This document shows positions 32,187-41,466 of a stretch of 64,000 nucleotides of DNA, piece by piece. Each line of letters starts with the position of its first letter. The first letter of the stretch is position 1. Both the position numbers and the translations under genes were made by a program. Source of the stretch: Flavobacterium ammonificans (GTDB taxonomy: Bacteria > Bacteroidota > Bacteroidia > Flavobacteriales > Flavobacteriaceae). The notes below the pieces were generated by a model, which was not told the DNA's origin, searched no databases, and was given only the letters and a program-made list of their open reading frames with translations. The stretch is from positions 1,674,001 to 1,738,000 of the forward strand of contig NZ_AP025185.1 in NCBI RefSeq assembly GCF_020886115.1. Direction: 5' to 3'.

Positions 32187-32807
32187 TTAATTAACATTAT
32201 TATTTTTTATGTAACTATGTAAATTGTACATTTCGAATATATCATTTTGATTATTTTTTAATTGTCCAATCTCAATAAATGCGATATCATTGGCAAAAGC
32301 TTTTTCTCCGATTAAATGCTCGATGTGAACATAAACTGCTTCTCGGAGTCTTGGGTTATCTTTGTGGACGATGTAGTTTTTGAGTAGCACTTTTATTCCT
32401 AAATCGGTTGGTTTGTTTGGGTTTTCTAATGGGATGAAATACATTTCGCTTATTCGTAAAGTTATGCCGTAATATTCTAATGGTTTGTCGGTGCCGTTTT
32501 CGTATTTTTCAATATTCATCTCTGGTTGAAGGAACGCTGTTATTTTCCAACGCTCTACAACTGGAGCATGATGAACTAGTAGTTCTACTTCTTTGAATAG
32601 GTAAGGATTTCCGTTTGCGGTGATGATTAATTCTGCACCGTTTTTTTTGTTTTTAATGATGAGGTCTAGGTTTTTGTTGTATTGATGTAGTATCTCGATT
32701 AGTTTGTCGAAATGGATTTTTAGTTGGTCTTTTGGTATTTCGTTTAGAAGAAGGAAAACGAAGTTGTTTTGTTGGAAGTAGTTCCAGAAGTTGGTTATTG
32801 TGTTCAT
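32187..32807 (-). CDS. Conserved hypothetical protein near element core
   Basis: About 206 residues from ATG 32807 (MNTITNFWNYFQQNNF); the in-frame ATG at 32852 would add 15 residues read from a repeat-like tract and is less likely. It is a soluble alpha/beta protein with a well-conserved looking centre (AELIITANGNPYLFKEVELL and HHAPVVERWKITAF). I cannot name the family with confidence. It lies at the end of a row of element core genes. Confidence 0.6.
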   Translation of the reverse strand: MNTITNFWNYFQQNNFVFLLLNEIPKDQLKIHFDKLIEILHQYNKNLDLIIKNKKNGAELIITANGNPYLFKEVELLVHHAPVVERWKITAFLQPEMNIEKYENGTDKPLEYYGITLRISEMYFIPLENPNKPTDLGIKVLLKNYIVHKDNPRLREAVYVHIEHLIGEKAFANDIAFIEIGQLKNNQNDIFEMYNLHSYIKNNNVN

Positions 32808-32814
32808 ATTGTTT

Positions 32815-32868
32815 CTTGTTATTGGAACGCGGATGAAACAGATGCTTCGCAACGCGGATTTATACGGA
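32815..32868. repeat. AACGCGGAT-type interspersed sequence
   Basis: GAACGCGGATGAAACAGATG is followed by GCAACGCGGATTTATACGGA between two genes of the element core. The doubled AACGCGGAT recalls short interspersed sequences I associate with Bacteroidota intergenic regions. No gene. Confidence 0.35.
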
Positions 32869-32870
32869 TT

Positions 32871-33536
32871 TTATCTTTTGTCTTGAGCTGATTTTTCAAA
32901 TGCTATTAAATTTACCATCTCTCGTAATCGTGAGCGAACTCGATTGCCGTAATGTTTTTCAATTTCTGTGGCTGATAGGTTGGTGGTTATGTGAGTAAAT
33001 AGTTTTTTTGAAATGAATAGATCATATCTGCTCAATAGAATTTCTGCCATGACATTGCATTCGTTACCAAAATATTTTAAGTTGTTTTCTGTTCCTAAAT
33101 CGTCAAAGCAATAGGTTCTTGGTTCTGATTGGTATAGTTTGCCATTGCTGTATTTGTGGATTATTTGGTAGCCGTCCTGGATGAATTCAAAGCTGATATC
33201 GCGACATGGTTTTACGAAAAACTTATGTTCTGTTGCTGTTAGGTATTTCATTAAATTCATCAATGATGTTTTACCGCAGCCGATTGGTCCGGTTAGTAGA
33301 ATTCCTTTGTTGAGGTTTATTCCATATTGAAAACATGTTGGTTCGTCTTTTAAGAAATACGCGATTAGTTTGTACACAATTGGATAATCGGTTTCAATGA
33401 TTTTGAAATGATTGCCATATAGTTCAACTCCTTTATTTTCTAACCAAGTAATGACCTCATCATAGCTATAATGGCTCTGAATAGTCTTTGTCGGTTGTTG
33501 TGTTGAGTTGTTTTGCTCTGTTTGGTTGTTCTGCAT
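32871..33536 (-). CDS. DnaC/IstB-like AAA+ ATPase
   Basis: 221 residues with Walker A LTGPIGCGKTS (about 100), Walker B TYCFDDLGTE, a sensor TTNLSATEIEKHYG and an arginine-rich NRVRSRLREMV. This fits helicase-loader-like ATPases carried by mobile elements. The first 20 residues are Gln/Asn/Thr-rich and overlap the end of the preceding gene by 71 bases, so the true start may be a little later. It is paired with a DnaD/RepO-like gene, as in element replication modules. Confidence 0.82.
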   Translation of the reverse strand: MQNNQTEQNNSTQQPTKTIQSHYSYDEVITWLENKGVELYGNHFKIIETDYPIVYKLIAYFLKDEPTCFQYGINLNKGILLTGPIGCGKTSLMNLMKYLTATEHKFFVKPCRDISFEFIQDGYQIIHKYSNGKLYQSEPRTYCFDDLGTENNLKYFGNECNVMAEILLSRYDLFISKKLFTHITTNLSATEIEKHYGNRVRSRLREMVNLIAFEKSAQDKR

Positions 33537-34305
33537 TTGAAATAAATTTTGGTGCGTTAATCATCCAATTTTGTGCTGCTGCTTGCCAATCGACCATTGG
33601 TGTTTTACCTCCGACTAACCAACCGACACTTTTGAAATAGTTGAAGAATTTTTGAGCTTCTTGTTCCGGAAAGTTATTTTGTTGGAAATAGGTTTTGATT
33701 TCATTTAAGTTTGGTTCAACGAAACCTTTCTTTTTTTCGCGCAACTTTTTTTCTTGGGATGTGATTTCTCCTATCGTCGAAATGACAAAATCATTTTCAT
33801 TTTCTTCAAAATTTTTTGTGTGCTTTTCCAAGTTTGAAACGTTTTTATCGTTTAAAATGTTTGTATTGTTTATATAGTTTATAGAAGGTACTAATGCTTG
33901 TTCAGTACCTGTCTCACTACTAGTACAAGACTTGTTCAAAGCTTGTTCAGAAACAAGTTCAATAAGTGGTTCATTTTTTGGTTTTCTTTCGGATTTTGGA
34001 AGCGGTTTTAAATCTTCGGAAAAGTTGAATAAAATGACATGGCTTCCTTTGAAAGGATTGTAGGATGGTTCGTAATTGATATACCCCAAACTATGCAAGT
34101 TCTTCAGACATTTGTGATAGGTTGCTTTTGAACTGATTTTGCTAATTCGCATTACCTCATCGCGATTGATGCTGATTGGATTTTTGAAGCGGTTGCAGTT
34201 CCAAAATTGGAATAAAGCAATGTATAAGCTTACGTGTGTTGGATTTAATGTTTTATCAATGGCTACTTTTTCGAAGAAACCGGTTAGGTGTTTGATGTAG
34301 TTCAT
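33466..34305 (-). CDS. DnaD/RepO-like replication organiser with winged helix
   Basis: 279 residues: an N-terminal winged-helix domain (NRDEVMRISKISSKATYHKC, LHSLGYINYEPSYN), a low-complexity linker, and a C-terminal segment typical of phage and element replication proteins (EAQKFFNYFKSVGWLVGGK and VDWQAAAQNWM). It overlaps the ATPase gene by 71 bases in another frame, which suggests tight coupling. Most likely it starts replication of the excised element; a purely regulatory role is possible. Confidence 0.7.
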   Translation of the reverse strand: MNYIKHLTGFFEKVAIDKTLNPTHVSLYIALFQFWNCNRFKNPISINRDEVMRISKISSKATYHKCLKNLHSLGYINYEPSYNPFKGSHVILFNFSEDLKPLPKSERKPKNEPLIELVSEQALNKSCTSSETGTEQALVPSINYINNTNILNDKNVSNLEKHTKNFEENENDFVISTIGEITSQEKKLREKKKGFVEPNLNEIKTYFQQNNFPEQEAQKFFNYFKSVGWLVGGKTPMVDWQAAAQNWMINAPKFISNAEQPNRAKQLNTTTDKDYSEPL

Positions 34306-34354
34306 TTGGCAGTATTAAGATTGGAGTATTAAGTATTAAGACTTTGAACAAGAG

Positions 34355-34383
34355 TATGAGATTGCTTCGTTCCTCGCAATGAC
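34355..34383. repeat. ATTGC...GCAAT interspersed repeat
   Basis: GAGATTGCTTCGTTCCTCGC followed by AATGAC carries the inverted repeat ATTGC/GCAAT. Sequences of this form turn up between genes in very diverse bacterial genomes. It stands between the HTH gene and the replication gene, after two AGTATTAAG direct repeats. Confidence 0.45.
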
Positions 34384-34384
34384 T

Positions 34385-34672
34385 TTACTTGAACAGAGTG
34401 GGCAAAGCGTTTACCTTATTTCCATTTAATAACTTATCAATGTCTGAATTGTCATAATACATTATGCCACCTATTTTGGTGTAGGTCAGTGTTCCGTTGA
34501 TGCGGAGATTTTGCAAAGTACCTGGAGAAATGTTTAACAGTTTACGGACTTCATTGGATTTGAGCCACTGTTTTGTTTGTTGCGGTTTGGATTGAATGAT
34601 TTCTTTTAAATCGTTCAAAAGAAGACTTCTGAATTCGTTTAAGTCTTCGCGTGTAATAACTTCGATTGCCAT
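34385..34672 (-). CDS. Excisionase/MerR-like HTH protein
   Basis: 95 residues with an HTH_17-type domain: QWLKSNEVRKLLNISPGTLQ, NLRINGTLTYTKIGG and YDNSDIDKLL. Proteins of this form are excisionases or regulators in Bacteroidota integrative elements. It lies between the RteC gene and the replication genes, the usual core order of such elements. Confidence 0.85.
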   Translation of the reverse strand: MAIEVITREDLNEFRSLLLNDLKEIIQSKPQQTKQWLKSNEVRKLLNISPGTLQNLRINGTLTYTKIGGIMYYDNSDIDKLLNGNKVNALPTLFK

Positions 34673-34785
34673 AACGTATGTTTTAGATTGTTATGGTACA
34701 AAATTGTAGTATTTGAATAGTTTTAAATCACAAGTCAATCACAAGTTGTGATTGATTTTTATTCAAAGCAATGTATTTATTGGTT

Positions 34786-35634
34786 TTAAAGCATATCGTC
34801 TGTATTTTCCATACGTTTTACCAATCTTTCTTTTAGTGTGTTTAGGAATTTGGTTTGGTCTGATTTACGCATTCTAATTTCAAGGAAAGCACGGTGGTAT
34901 TGACCTAAATCGATATTAAATACATTTTCGAAGTATGCGGCAATATCTTTCAAATCTGATGCTCCGTTATTGAACACACCTTCGGTATGCAATGCATATA
35001 AAAGCTCTATTAAGGCGACTTTAGAGCCCGTCCAATTTTGTTTTACCTTGGGATTGACTTGTGATTTTTCCTTTGGTTCTCTATTTTCCATTATAAGGAG
35101 TTTGTCTTCTAGATATACCTGTATTAAATCGTGTGCCATAATCTTGGCTACTTTGAAATCATGTGAAGTAGAAAAGGTATGATCTACTTCAAAATAAAAA
35201 CTATCTAACGCTAATTTTACATCAGATTTTCCTCTAATAAAATACTTATGATCAAGATAATTGCTTCCTGTTCGATAGTATTTATAAAAGTCTAAATTAT
35301 TGTCGAAATAACGTTTCAATTTATCTAATTCATTATTTAGATATTTTTTTAAAATACGCTCTCCACCATGCGGTTTTTTTGTTTCGATTTTAAAAATGGT
35401 ATTGTAGTAAATTAATTTAGAAGTGAATTTAGGTTTGATGTTTTTGAAGAAATTAATTTCTTGTTCTGATGATTTTATCTTTTCTTTTTCAAATAATACT
35501 TTTAATTTTTGGAGTGATTTCAAAATAATATCTATAGCACTTTCACAACGCTTTATTGGGTCGTCTATTTCTAAATCAGTAAAATTTAACTGTTCGTTTA
35601 AATCTGTTAATAATTGGTTGATTTTTGAGCTCAA
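34786..35634 (-). CDS. rteC: RteC-domain protein
   Basis: 282 residues matching the RteC family in length and layout: helical N-terminal half, FYKYYRTGSNYLDHKYFIRG in the middle and a C-terminal HTH-like end (NWTGSKVALIELLYALH, then QYHRAFLEIRMRKSDQTKFL). In Bacteroides conjugative transposons RteC activates excision genes. Here it sits between the HTH gene and the metal cargo, supporting an integrative-element origin. Confidence 0.88.
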   Translation of the reverse strand: MSSKINQLLTDLNEQLNFTDLEIDDPIKRCESAIDIILKSLQKLKVLFEKEKIKSSEQEINFFKNIKPKFTSKLIYYNTIFKIETKKPHGGERILKKYLNNELDKLKRYFDNNLDFYKYYRTGSNYLDHKYFIRGKSDVKLALDSFYFEVDHTFSTSHDFKVAKIMAHDLIQVYLEDKLLIMENREPKEKSQVNPKVKQNWTGSKVALIELLYALHTEGVFNNGASDLKDIAAYFENVFNIDLGQYHRAFLEIRMRKSDQTKFLNTLKERLVKRMENTDDML

Positions 35635-35667
35635 TTTCTTTGGTATTAATTTTTGATTGAAACTTTT

Positions 35668-37938
35668 TTAATAATTTAAACTAATACCTAACCCAAATCC
35701 CATATCACTATCGTAATGTGTTCTTAAACTTATATTTCTTTTTAAAATGTAACGTGCATCTAGCATAAATTCTGTATCGGTGTTTACCATAAACCCCATT
35801 CTTAAGCGTTTTGAAATTGGAATATCCTCTCTCATTAACTGTAATCTTATGTTTCCATCCTGAAATACTTCTGCTTGAGCAATTACTAACATTGGTAATG
35901 TGTAATTAACCCCGGCACTTAGAACGGCTCTTTTATCTTTGGTATTTTCTTGTCCAAAAATGTTTTTTTCTATCATTCCATCCATATTCCTGTAACGCCA
36001 ATCGAAACCAATAAAAGGCATCAACCACTGCATTTTTCCTATGTATCTGCCTAAATGAAATTCGGCTTCATAACCATGCATATCATTGTATCCTAGTCGC
36101 CATTCTGCACCTAAACTCCAACGTGTATTTTGGATCATTGCCATACCATCATTTCCATTAGTAGCAAAATCATTTTCTGCCATGAAATGAAAAGCTCTAT
36201 CATCGGCAAATAATTTTCTTTGTGCTACTTTTGGATTTGGAATTAGCGGATTTGGCGTTTGGTTTTCATAGGTGAATACTCTTCCCATTCCTGCCATCAT
36301 GTGATACAAAATATGACAATGAAAAAACCAATCTCCTTCAACATTGGCATTGAATTCAATTATGTTGGTTTCCATAGGCATTAAGTCCATTACATTTTTT
36401 AATGGTGCATATTCCTCTTGACCATTTAATATTCTGAAATCATGTCCATGTAAGTGCATTGGATGACGCATCATGGAACCATTGTAAAGTGTAATTCTAA
36501 TGTTTTCTCCTTTTTTTATTAGGATTTTATCTGTTTCAGAAACTACTTTATTGTCTAAACTCCAAACATATCGGTTCATGTTACCTGTTAGTTCAAAACG
36601 AAGTTCTTTTACTGGGGCATCTTTGGGTAAAGTTGTTTTATCGGTCGCTTTCAACATGGCATAATTGAGTGTTGTAATTGTAGATAACGCATTGGCATTG
36701 TACTGATTTTGATTGTGATTGGAATGATCGGTACTCGTTTCCATATTGCTCATAGTACCCTTATGTTTTGCGCTTACTGCACCAGTTATTTCTGGGTACA
36801 TTACTACATTCATATCCATTTGATTTAAGGACATACTCATTCCCATATCATCTAAATCCCCATTCATTTTCATCATTCCGTTCATCATTTTCATTCCCTC
36901 AAAATATTTTAATTTTGGCAACGGAGCAATCAATTGTTTGATGCCATTTCCAATGTATAATGAAGTAGATTTTGTGCGGTCTTCTGGAGTTGCTAAAAAT
37001 TCATAAGAAGTATTACTTGCAGGAATTGTAACTATAATGTCATAAGTCTCGGATACTGCTATCAATAATCTATCTACTTCAACAGGTTCTACATCGTTAC
37101 CATCACTAGCTACAACTGTTATTTTTCCTCCAGCATAAGTTAACCAAAAGTATGATGAAGCTCCACCATTTGCCACACGCAAACGAACTTTATCTCCACT
37201 TTTAAACTGTGATAACTGACTTTCATTTTTACCATTAATCAGAAACTTATCATAATATACATCGCTCACATCCATAGCATTCATTCGTTTCCATTCATTG
37301 GCTATTTTTGTTTTGAAATGACCTTGTTTTATGGCTTCAGCATAACTTTGTGTTGTTCCTTTTTTAATTGCAAACCAATCGGTTGCATTGTGTAACATTC
37401 TGTGAACGTTCTCGGGTTTTAAATCGGTCCATTCACTTAAAATAATAGGCACAGTTGGTAAATCATCTATACCTTTTCGGAATGTTTTGTCATTTTGTTT
37501 TTTGTTCATAATGAACATACCATACATACCAATTTGTTCCTGTAATCCTGAATGACTGTGGTACCAATGAGTTCCGCTTTGAATTATTGGAAACGAATAT
37601 TTGTGAGTAGTTCCCGGTTCTATTGGCATTTGTGTAAGGTTTGGGACACCATCTTCTTTATTAGGTAAAAATAGTCCGTGCCAATGCAATGAAGTGCTTT
37701 CTTTTAATTCGTTATGTACATAAATTTCAGCAATATCACCTTCTGTAAATGTTAATGTTGGCATAGGAATTTGACCATTTACTGCAATTGCTCTTTTTTC
37801 TTTTCCAGAATAGTTTACGATGGTATCACGAACATATAAATCGTAACGAACTATGTTTTGCGAAAACAGCGTTTGTGTTGCCAAAACGAAGATTACGATT
37901 GGTAACAGTTTTTTTGAAAGAATGTTTTGTATATCCAT
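35668..37938 (-). CDS. Multicopper oxidase with C-terminal CopB-like barrel segment
   Basis: 756 residues with a signal peptide. Copper ligands are visible in SLHWHGLFLP, THWYHSHSG, HPMHLHGHDF and WFFHCHILYHMMAGM, giving type 1 and trinuclear sites. Met-rich stretches (MKMMNGMMKM, MGMSMSLNQMDMNV; about 350-380) suit Cu(I) oxidation. After about residue 590 a further 160 residues rich in aromatic strands (RYIGKMQWLMPFIGFDWRYR) resemble an outer-membrane CopB-type barrel. It probably oxidises periplasmic Cu(I) and is first downstream of a copper ATPase and DUF2911 gene. Confidence 0.9.
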   Translation of the reverse strand: MDIQNILSKKLLPIVIFVLATQTLFSQNIVRYDLYVRDTIVNYSGKEKRAIAVNGQIPMPTLTFTEGDIAEIYVHNELKESTSLHWHGLFLPNKEDGVPNLTQMPIEPGTTHKYSFPIIQSGTHWYHSHSGLQEQIGMYGMFIMNKKQNDKTFRKGIDDLPTVPIILSEWTDLKPENVHRMLHNATDWFAIKKGTTQSYAEAIKQGHFKTKIANEWKRMNAMDVSDVYYDKFLINGKNESQLSQFKSGDKVRLRVANGGASSYFWLTYAGGKITVVASDGNDVEPVEVDRLLIAVSETYDIIVTIPASNTSYEFLATPEDRTKSTSLYIGNGIKQLIAPLPKLKYFEGMKMMNGMMKMNGDLDDMGMSMSLNQMDMNVVMYPEITGAVSAKHKGTMSNMETSTDHSNHNQNQYNANALSTITTLNYAMLKATDKTTLPKDAPVKELRFELTGNMNRYVWSLDNKVVSETDKILIKKGENIRITLYNGSMMRHPMHLHGHDFRILNGQEEYAPLKNVMDLMPMETNIIEFNANVEGDWFFHCHILYHMMAGMGRVFTYENQTPNPLIPNPKVAQRKLFADDRAFHFMAENDFATNGNDGMAMIQNTRWSLGAEWRLGYNDMHGYEAEFHLGRYIGKMQWLMPFIGFDWRYRNMDGMIEKNIFGQENTKDKRAVLSAGVNYTLPMLVIAQAEVFQDGNIRLQLMREDIPISKRLRMGFMVNTDTEFMLDARYILKRNISLRTHYDSDMGFGLGISLNY

Positions 37939-37970
37939 TATAGTAATTGTATTATTTTAATTTTACACTA

Positions 37971-38843
37971 TTATTTTTTTAACAAGATTTCCCAATCTGA
38001 AATTTTATTGTTCAAACTATCAATAGTTTTTTTCATTTTCTCCTTATCAGCAATTGAAATGGCTCGCTTTGCAGCTTCAATTGCAATAGTGTAATCTTTG
38101 TTTTCAGAAGCTAATTTTTGTCTTAGATTAGGATAATAGAAATTTTGAGGATTTATTTTTTCTGCTTCCAAAAGCCATATAATTGCTTGTTTATAATCTC
38201 TATTAGTACTGTAATAATAATTAGCTGCCTGAAATAATAAATTGGCATCCTGAGTTTTACCCTTAATTATATGTTGATCTATCAATGCCACTATTGTATC
38301 GTCCTCCTTGCTCTTTACCGGTATTTTAACCATTGTATTTTCCCAAAGTATTTTTAGGAATGCTTCGCCTTTGCTATTGATATCATTTAATTCAATAGTA
38401 AAAGTTTCATAAAAATTGGGGCTTTTTTCTAAAGGGACTTTGAAACGCATTATATCTTTTTTTTCATCATAGCCCGTTTCTCCATGCAAGGTAGTATCTG
38501 AGTTAACAATTATAGTCCACTCATTTATTGAAGGAATTGAGAATATTGAATAGCTTCCTGCTTTTAATACATTGTTACCAAAAGAAATATCTTCGGAAGT
38601 GGTTATGACGGTACAATCACTTGCGCCAGTTCGCCAAAGCTTATCAAAAGGTACTAACTCCCCAAATATTTTACGACCTCTTACTAATGGTCTGCTGTAT
38701 GTTATTTTTATTTTTCCGCTGCCGACTTCTTGCTCAAAAGATGCCGCAGGACTGGCTGAAGTAACTCTTATCTGGACTTTGTCTTGGGCAGATAATAATA
38801 AGGATTGCAAAATAATTAAGCCTGTTAAGATTGTTTTTTTCAT
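37971..38843 (-). CDS. DUF2911 secreted protein with TPR-like tail
   Basis: 290 residues with a signal peptide (MKKTILTGLIILQSLLLSAQ). DUF2911 spans about 25-175 (TYSRPLVRGRKIFGELVPF, WRTGASDCTVITTSEDISFG). The C-terminal third has helix pairs that read as two or three TPR-like repeats (ANYYYSTNRDYKQAIIWLLE). The family has no known reaction. It lies between copper ATPase and multicopper oxidase genes and probably belongs to that operon. Confidence 0.85.
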   Translation of the reverse strand: MKKTILTGLIILQSLLLSAQDKVQIRVTSASPAASFEQEVGSGKIKITYSRPLVRGRKIFGELVPFDKLWRTGASDCTVITTSEDISFGNNVLKAGSYSIFSIPSINEWTIIVNSDTTLHGETGYDEKKDIMRFKVPLEKSPNFYETFTIELNDINSKGEAFLKILWENTMVKIPVKSKEDDTIVALIDQHIIKGKTQDANLLFQAANYYYSTNRDYKQAIIWLLEAEKINPQNFYYPNLRQKLASENKDYTIAIEAAKRAISIADKEKMKKTIDSLNNKISDWEILLKK

Positions 38844-38852
38844 TTTATAATT

Positions 38853-41390
38853 TTAAAGTTTTAATGTGCGTAATCGTAACGCATTTACAATTACTGATAC
38901 AGAACTAAATGACATGGCTAAAGCCGCAATCATTGGGGATAATAATATACCGAAAAATGGATATAGAACACCAGCTGCGATTGGAACACCCAATACGTTA
39001 TAGAAAAAGGCAAAAAATAAATTTTGCTTGATGTTTTTCATAACAGCATGGCTTAAGTTCTTGGCTTTTACAATGCCTTGTAAATCGCCTTTGACTAAAG
39101 TTATTTTGGCACTTTCAATTGCGACATCTGTTCCTGTTCCCATAGCTATTCCGATATTGGCTTGTGCTAATGCCGGTGCATCGTTGATACCATCACCAGC
39201 CATGGCCACAATTTTGCCTTCTGCTTGTAATTTTTTGATTTCGTTTAATTTGTCTTCGGGTAAACATCCTGCTTTATAGTAAGACAGGTTCAATTCTTCT
39301 GCAACAGCTTTGGCTGTATTGATATTATCGCCTGTCATCATAATTACTTCAACTCCTTGTTGCATCAGTTCTTTTATTGCAGCGGCACTTGACGTTTTTA
39401 TGGCATCAGTAATGGATACAAATCCAACAGCAATACCTTCTACTGCAATATATGAAACGGTTTTTCCTAGTTTTTGTTCGGTAATGATTTTGTTTTCTAT
39501 ATCGTCAGAAATACTAGCTTTTACTTGTTCCATTAGTTTTTTATTACCTAATGCTACTTTTTTATTGGTTACTGTTCCTGTAACTCCTTTTCCGGCAATG
39601 GCTTCAAAATCTTTTACTTCGATTAATGAAATGGATTTTGTTTTGCCATAATTGACTACGGCTTGTGCTAATGGATGCTCACTATATTGGTTTAATGAAG
39701 CTATGCTTTGCAATAAATCGTTATCATTGTTATTGGTCGCATAAATTTTTTCGACCGATGGTTTTCCTTCGGTTATTGTTCCTGTTTTATCTGTAATTAA
39801 AACATTAACCTTATTCATGTTTTCTAAAGCTTCTGCATTTTTTATCAAAACCCCTGATTGTGCGCCTTTACCAACACCTACCATTACTGACATAGGCGTT
39901 GCCAATCCTAATGCACAAGGACACGCGATGATTAATACTGCGATGGCATTTATAAAACCATATACTAATGCCGGTTCGGGACCAAATTTTGCCCAAATGA
40001 AAAAGGTTATAACAGAAATGATGACTACAATGGGCACGAAGTATTTGGAAATACTGTCTGCTAATTTCTGAATTGGCGCTCTCGAACGAGAAGCGTCATT
40101 AACCATTTGCACGATTTGTGAAAGCAAAGTTTCTGAACCCACTTTTTCTGCAACCATAATAAAAGATTTATTCCCATTGATTGTTCCTGCAATTACATTA
40201 TCGTCTTTCTTTTTATCAACGGGTATTGGTTCTCCTGTAATCATTGCTTCATCAATACTACTTTCTCCATCGGTTATTTTTCCGTCAACTGGAATTTTGT
40301 CACCAGGCTTAACCCGAAGTAAATCACCTTTTTTAATATCGTGGATTGAAATTACTTTATCGCTACCATCAATAACCAAAGTGGCTTCGGTTGGTGCGAG
40401 TTTTAATAATTCTTTGATAGCTCCACTAGTCTGACTGTGTGCTCTTGCTTCAAGTAATTGTCCTAATAATACAAGAGTTAGAATAACGGTTGTAGCTTCG
40501 AAGTATAGTAATACTGTTCCGTGTTCTGTTTTGAATTCGCTAGGAAAAATATCTGGGAAAAACATCCCGACCAAACTGAAAAGAAATGCCACTCCTGTAC
40601 CAATTCCGATTAGGGTAAACATATTTAAATTCCAAGTAATGATGGATTTCCAAGCGCGAATAAAAAATACCCAACAGGCATAAAACACTACAGGAAGCGA
40701 TAATATTAATTGTACCAAATTCCATTTTGAAGCATCCATTAGTTGTAGTAAAGGATTGTTGTGTGCCATTTCTATCATTGCAATTGCAAAAATGGGAACG
40801 GTAAATACGACTGCAATTTTCATTTTTTTAACCAAATCGGTATACGTTTTTTGGTCTTCGCTTTCGCTTGGTTCCATTGGGACTAAATCCATTCCGCATA
40901 TTGGACATGAACCAGGACCTTCTTGAATTACTTCGGGATGCATAGGACACGTATACAACGTTTTACTCACCGTTAACTCTGGTGCTTTAACTAAATCCAT
41001 TCCACACACAGGACAGTCACCTGCCTTGTCGTACACTTTTTCGCCTTCGCAATGCATTGGGCAATAATACTTTCCTTGGGTATTTGTTGGGACAACAGTT
41101 TCTTTATTATGATCGTTGGAATGGACAGAGCAACATGATTTTCCCGAAGCTTCATTCGTTGTACTATGCTCCTTGGTTTTACCGTTGCTCATTTCTATGG
41201 AGTATTTTCCCACTGCTGTCAAGGCTTCCTGTAGCTTTTCTGTTGGAATGTGCTTTTCCATAGTTATTGTTGCTACTGCTGGATTTAATGAAACTTTTGC
41301 CTCAATACCCTCAATAGTATTCAACGTTTTTTCGACTTTAGCGAGACAACCATCGCAAGTCATTCCGGTAATGCTGTAAGTATGTATCAT
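38853..41390 (-). CDS. copA: Copper-translocating P-type ATPase
   Basis: 845 residues. An N-terminal HMA domain has the MTCDGC metal site; it is followed by two heavy-metal-binding YHS-like units (YCPMHCEGEKVYDKAGDCPV and TCPMHPEVIQEGPGSCPICG) and eight membrane segments. The transport site is IACPCALGLATP, the phosphorylated aspartate is in DKTGTITEG, and the hinge is AMAGDGINDAPAL. CPC with this layout marks a P1B-1 Cu(I)/Ag(I) exporter. It lies downstream of the AraC-type sensor gene, which is likely its regulator. Confidence 0.94.
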   Translation of the reverse strand: MIHTYSITGMTCDGCLAKVEKTLNTIEGIEAKVSLNPAVATITMEKHIPTEKLQEALTAVGKYSIEMSNGKTKEHSTTNEASGKSCCSVHSNDHNKETVVPTNTQGKYYCPMHCEGEKVYDKAGDCPVCGMDLVKAPELTVSKTLYTCPMHPEVIQEGPGSCPICGMDLVPMEPSESEDQKTYTDLVKKMKIAVVFTVPIFAIAMIEMAHNNPLLQLMDASKWNLVQLILSLPVVFYACWVFFIRAWKSIITWNLNMFTLIGIGTGVAFLFSLVGMFFPDIFPSEFKTEHGTVLLYFEATTVILTLVLLGQLLEARAHSQTSGAIKELLKLAPTEATLVIDGSDKVISIHDIKKGDLLRVKPGDKIPVDGKITDGESSIDEAMITGEPIPVDKKKDDNVIAGTINGNKSFIMVAEKVGSETLLSQIVQMVNDASRSRAPIQKLADSISKYFVPIVVIISVITFFIWAKFGPEPALVYGFINAIAVLIIACPCALGLATPMSVMVGVGKGAQSGVLIKNAEALENMNKVNVLITDKTGTITEGKPSVEKIYATNNNDNDLLQSIASLNQYSEHPLAQAVVNYGKTKSISLIEVKDFEAIAGKGVTGTVTNKKVALGNKKLMEQVKASISDDIENKIITEQKLGKTVSYIAVEGIAVGFVSITDAIKTSSAAAIKELMQQGVEVIMMTGDNINTAKAVAEELNLSYYKAGCLPEDKLNEIKKLQAEGKIVAMAGDGINDAPALAQANIGIAMGTGTDVAIESAKITLVKGDLQGIVKAKNLSHAVMKNIKQNLFFAFFYNVLGVPIAAGVLYPFFGILLSPMIAALAMSFSSVSVIVNALRLRTLKL

Positions 41391-41428
41391 CTTTAATAAT
41401 TTTAATACAAATTTCTATCATAACCGAT

Positions 41429-41465
41429 TTTTGCATTTGCATAATTTTGGGTTTGATATGCAAAA
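41429..41465. promoter_or_regulatory. Inverted repeat upstream of copA
   Basis: TTTTGCAT (41429-41436) and ATGCAAAA (41458-41465) are exact reverse complements separated by 21 bases; an extra TTTGCAT lies inside. The whole sits between the AraC-type gene and copA, 39-75 bp upstream of the copA start. It is a candidate binding site for the neighbouring regulator. Confidence 0.5.
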
Positions 41466-41466
41466 T

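Noticed and set aside
20300..35700. Left attachment site as a copy of the tRNA-Ser 3' end
   Set aside because: No copy of the GGTTCGAATCC...TTTCTCC end was spotted by eye; it may lie outside the window or be too short to see.
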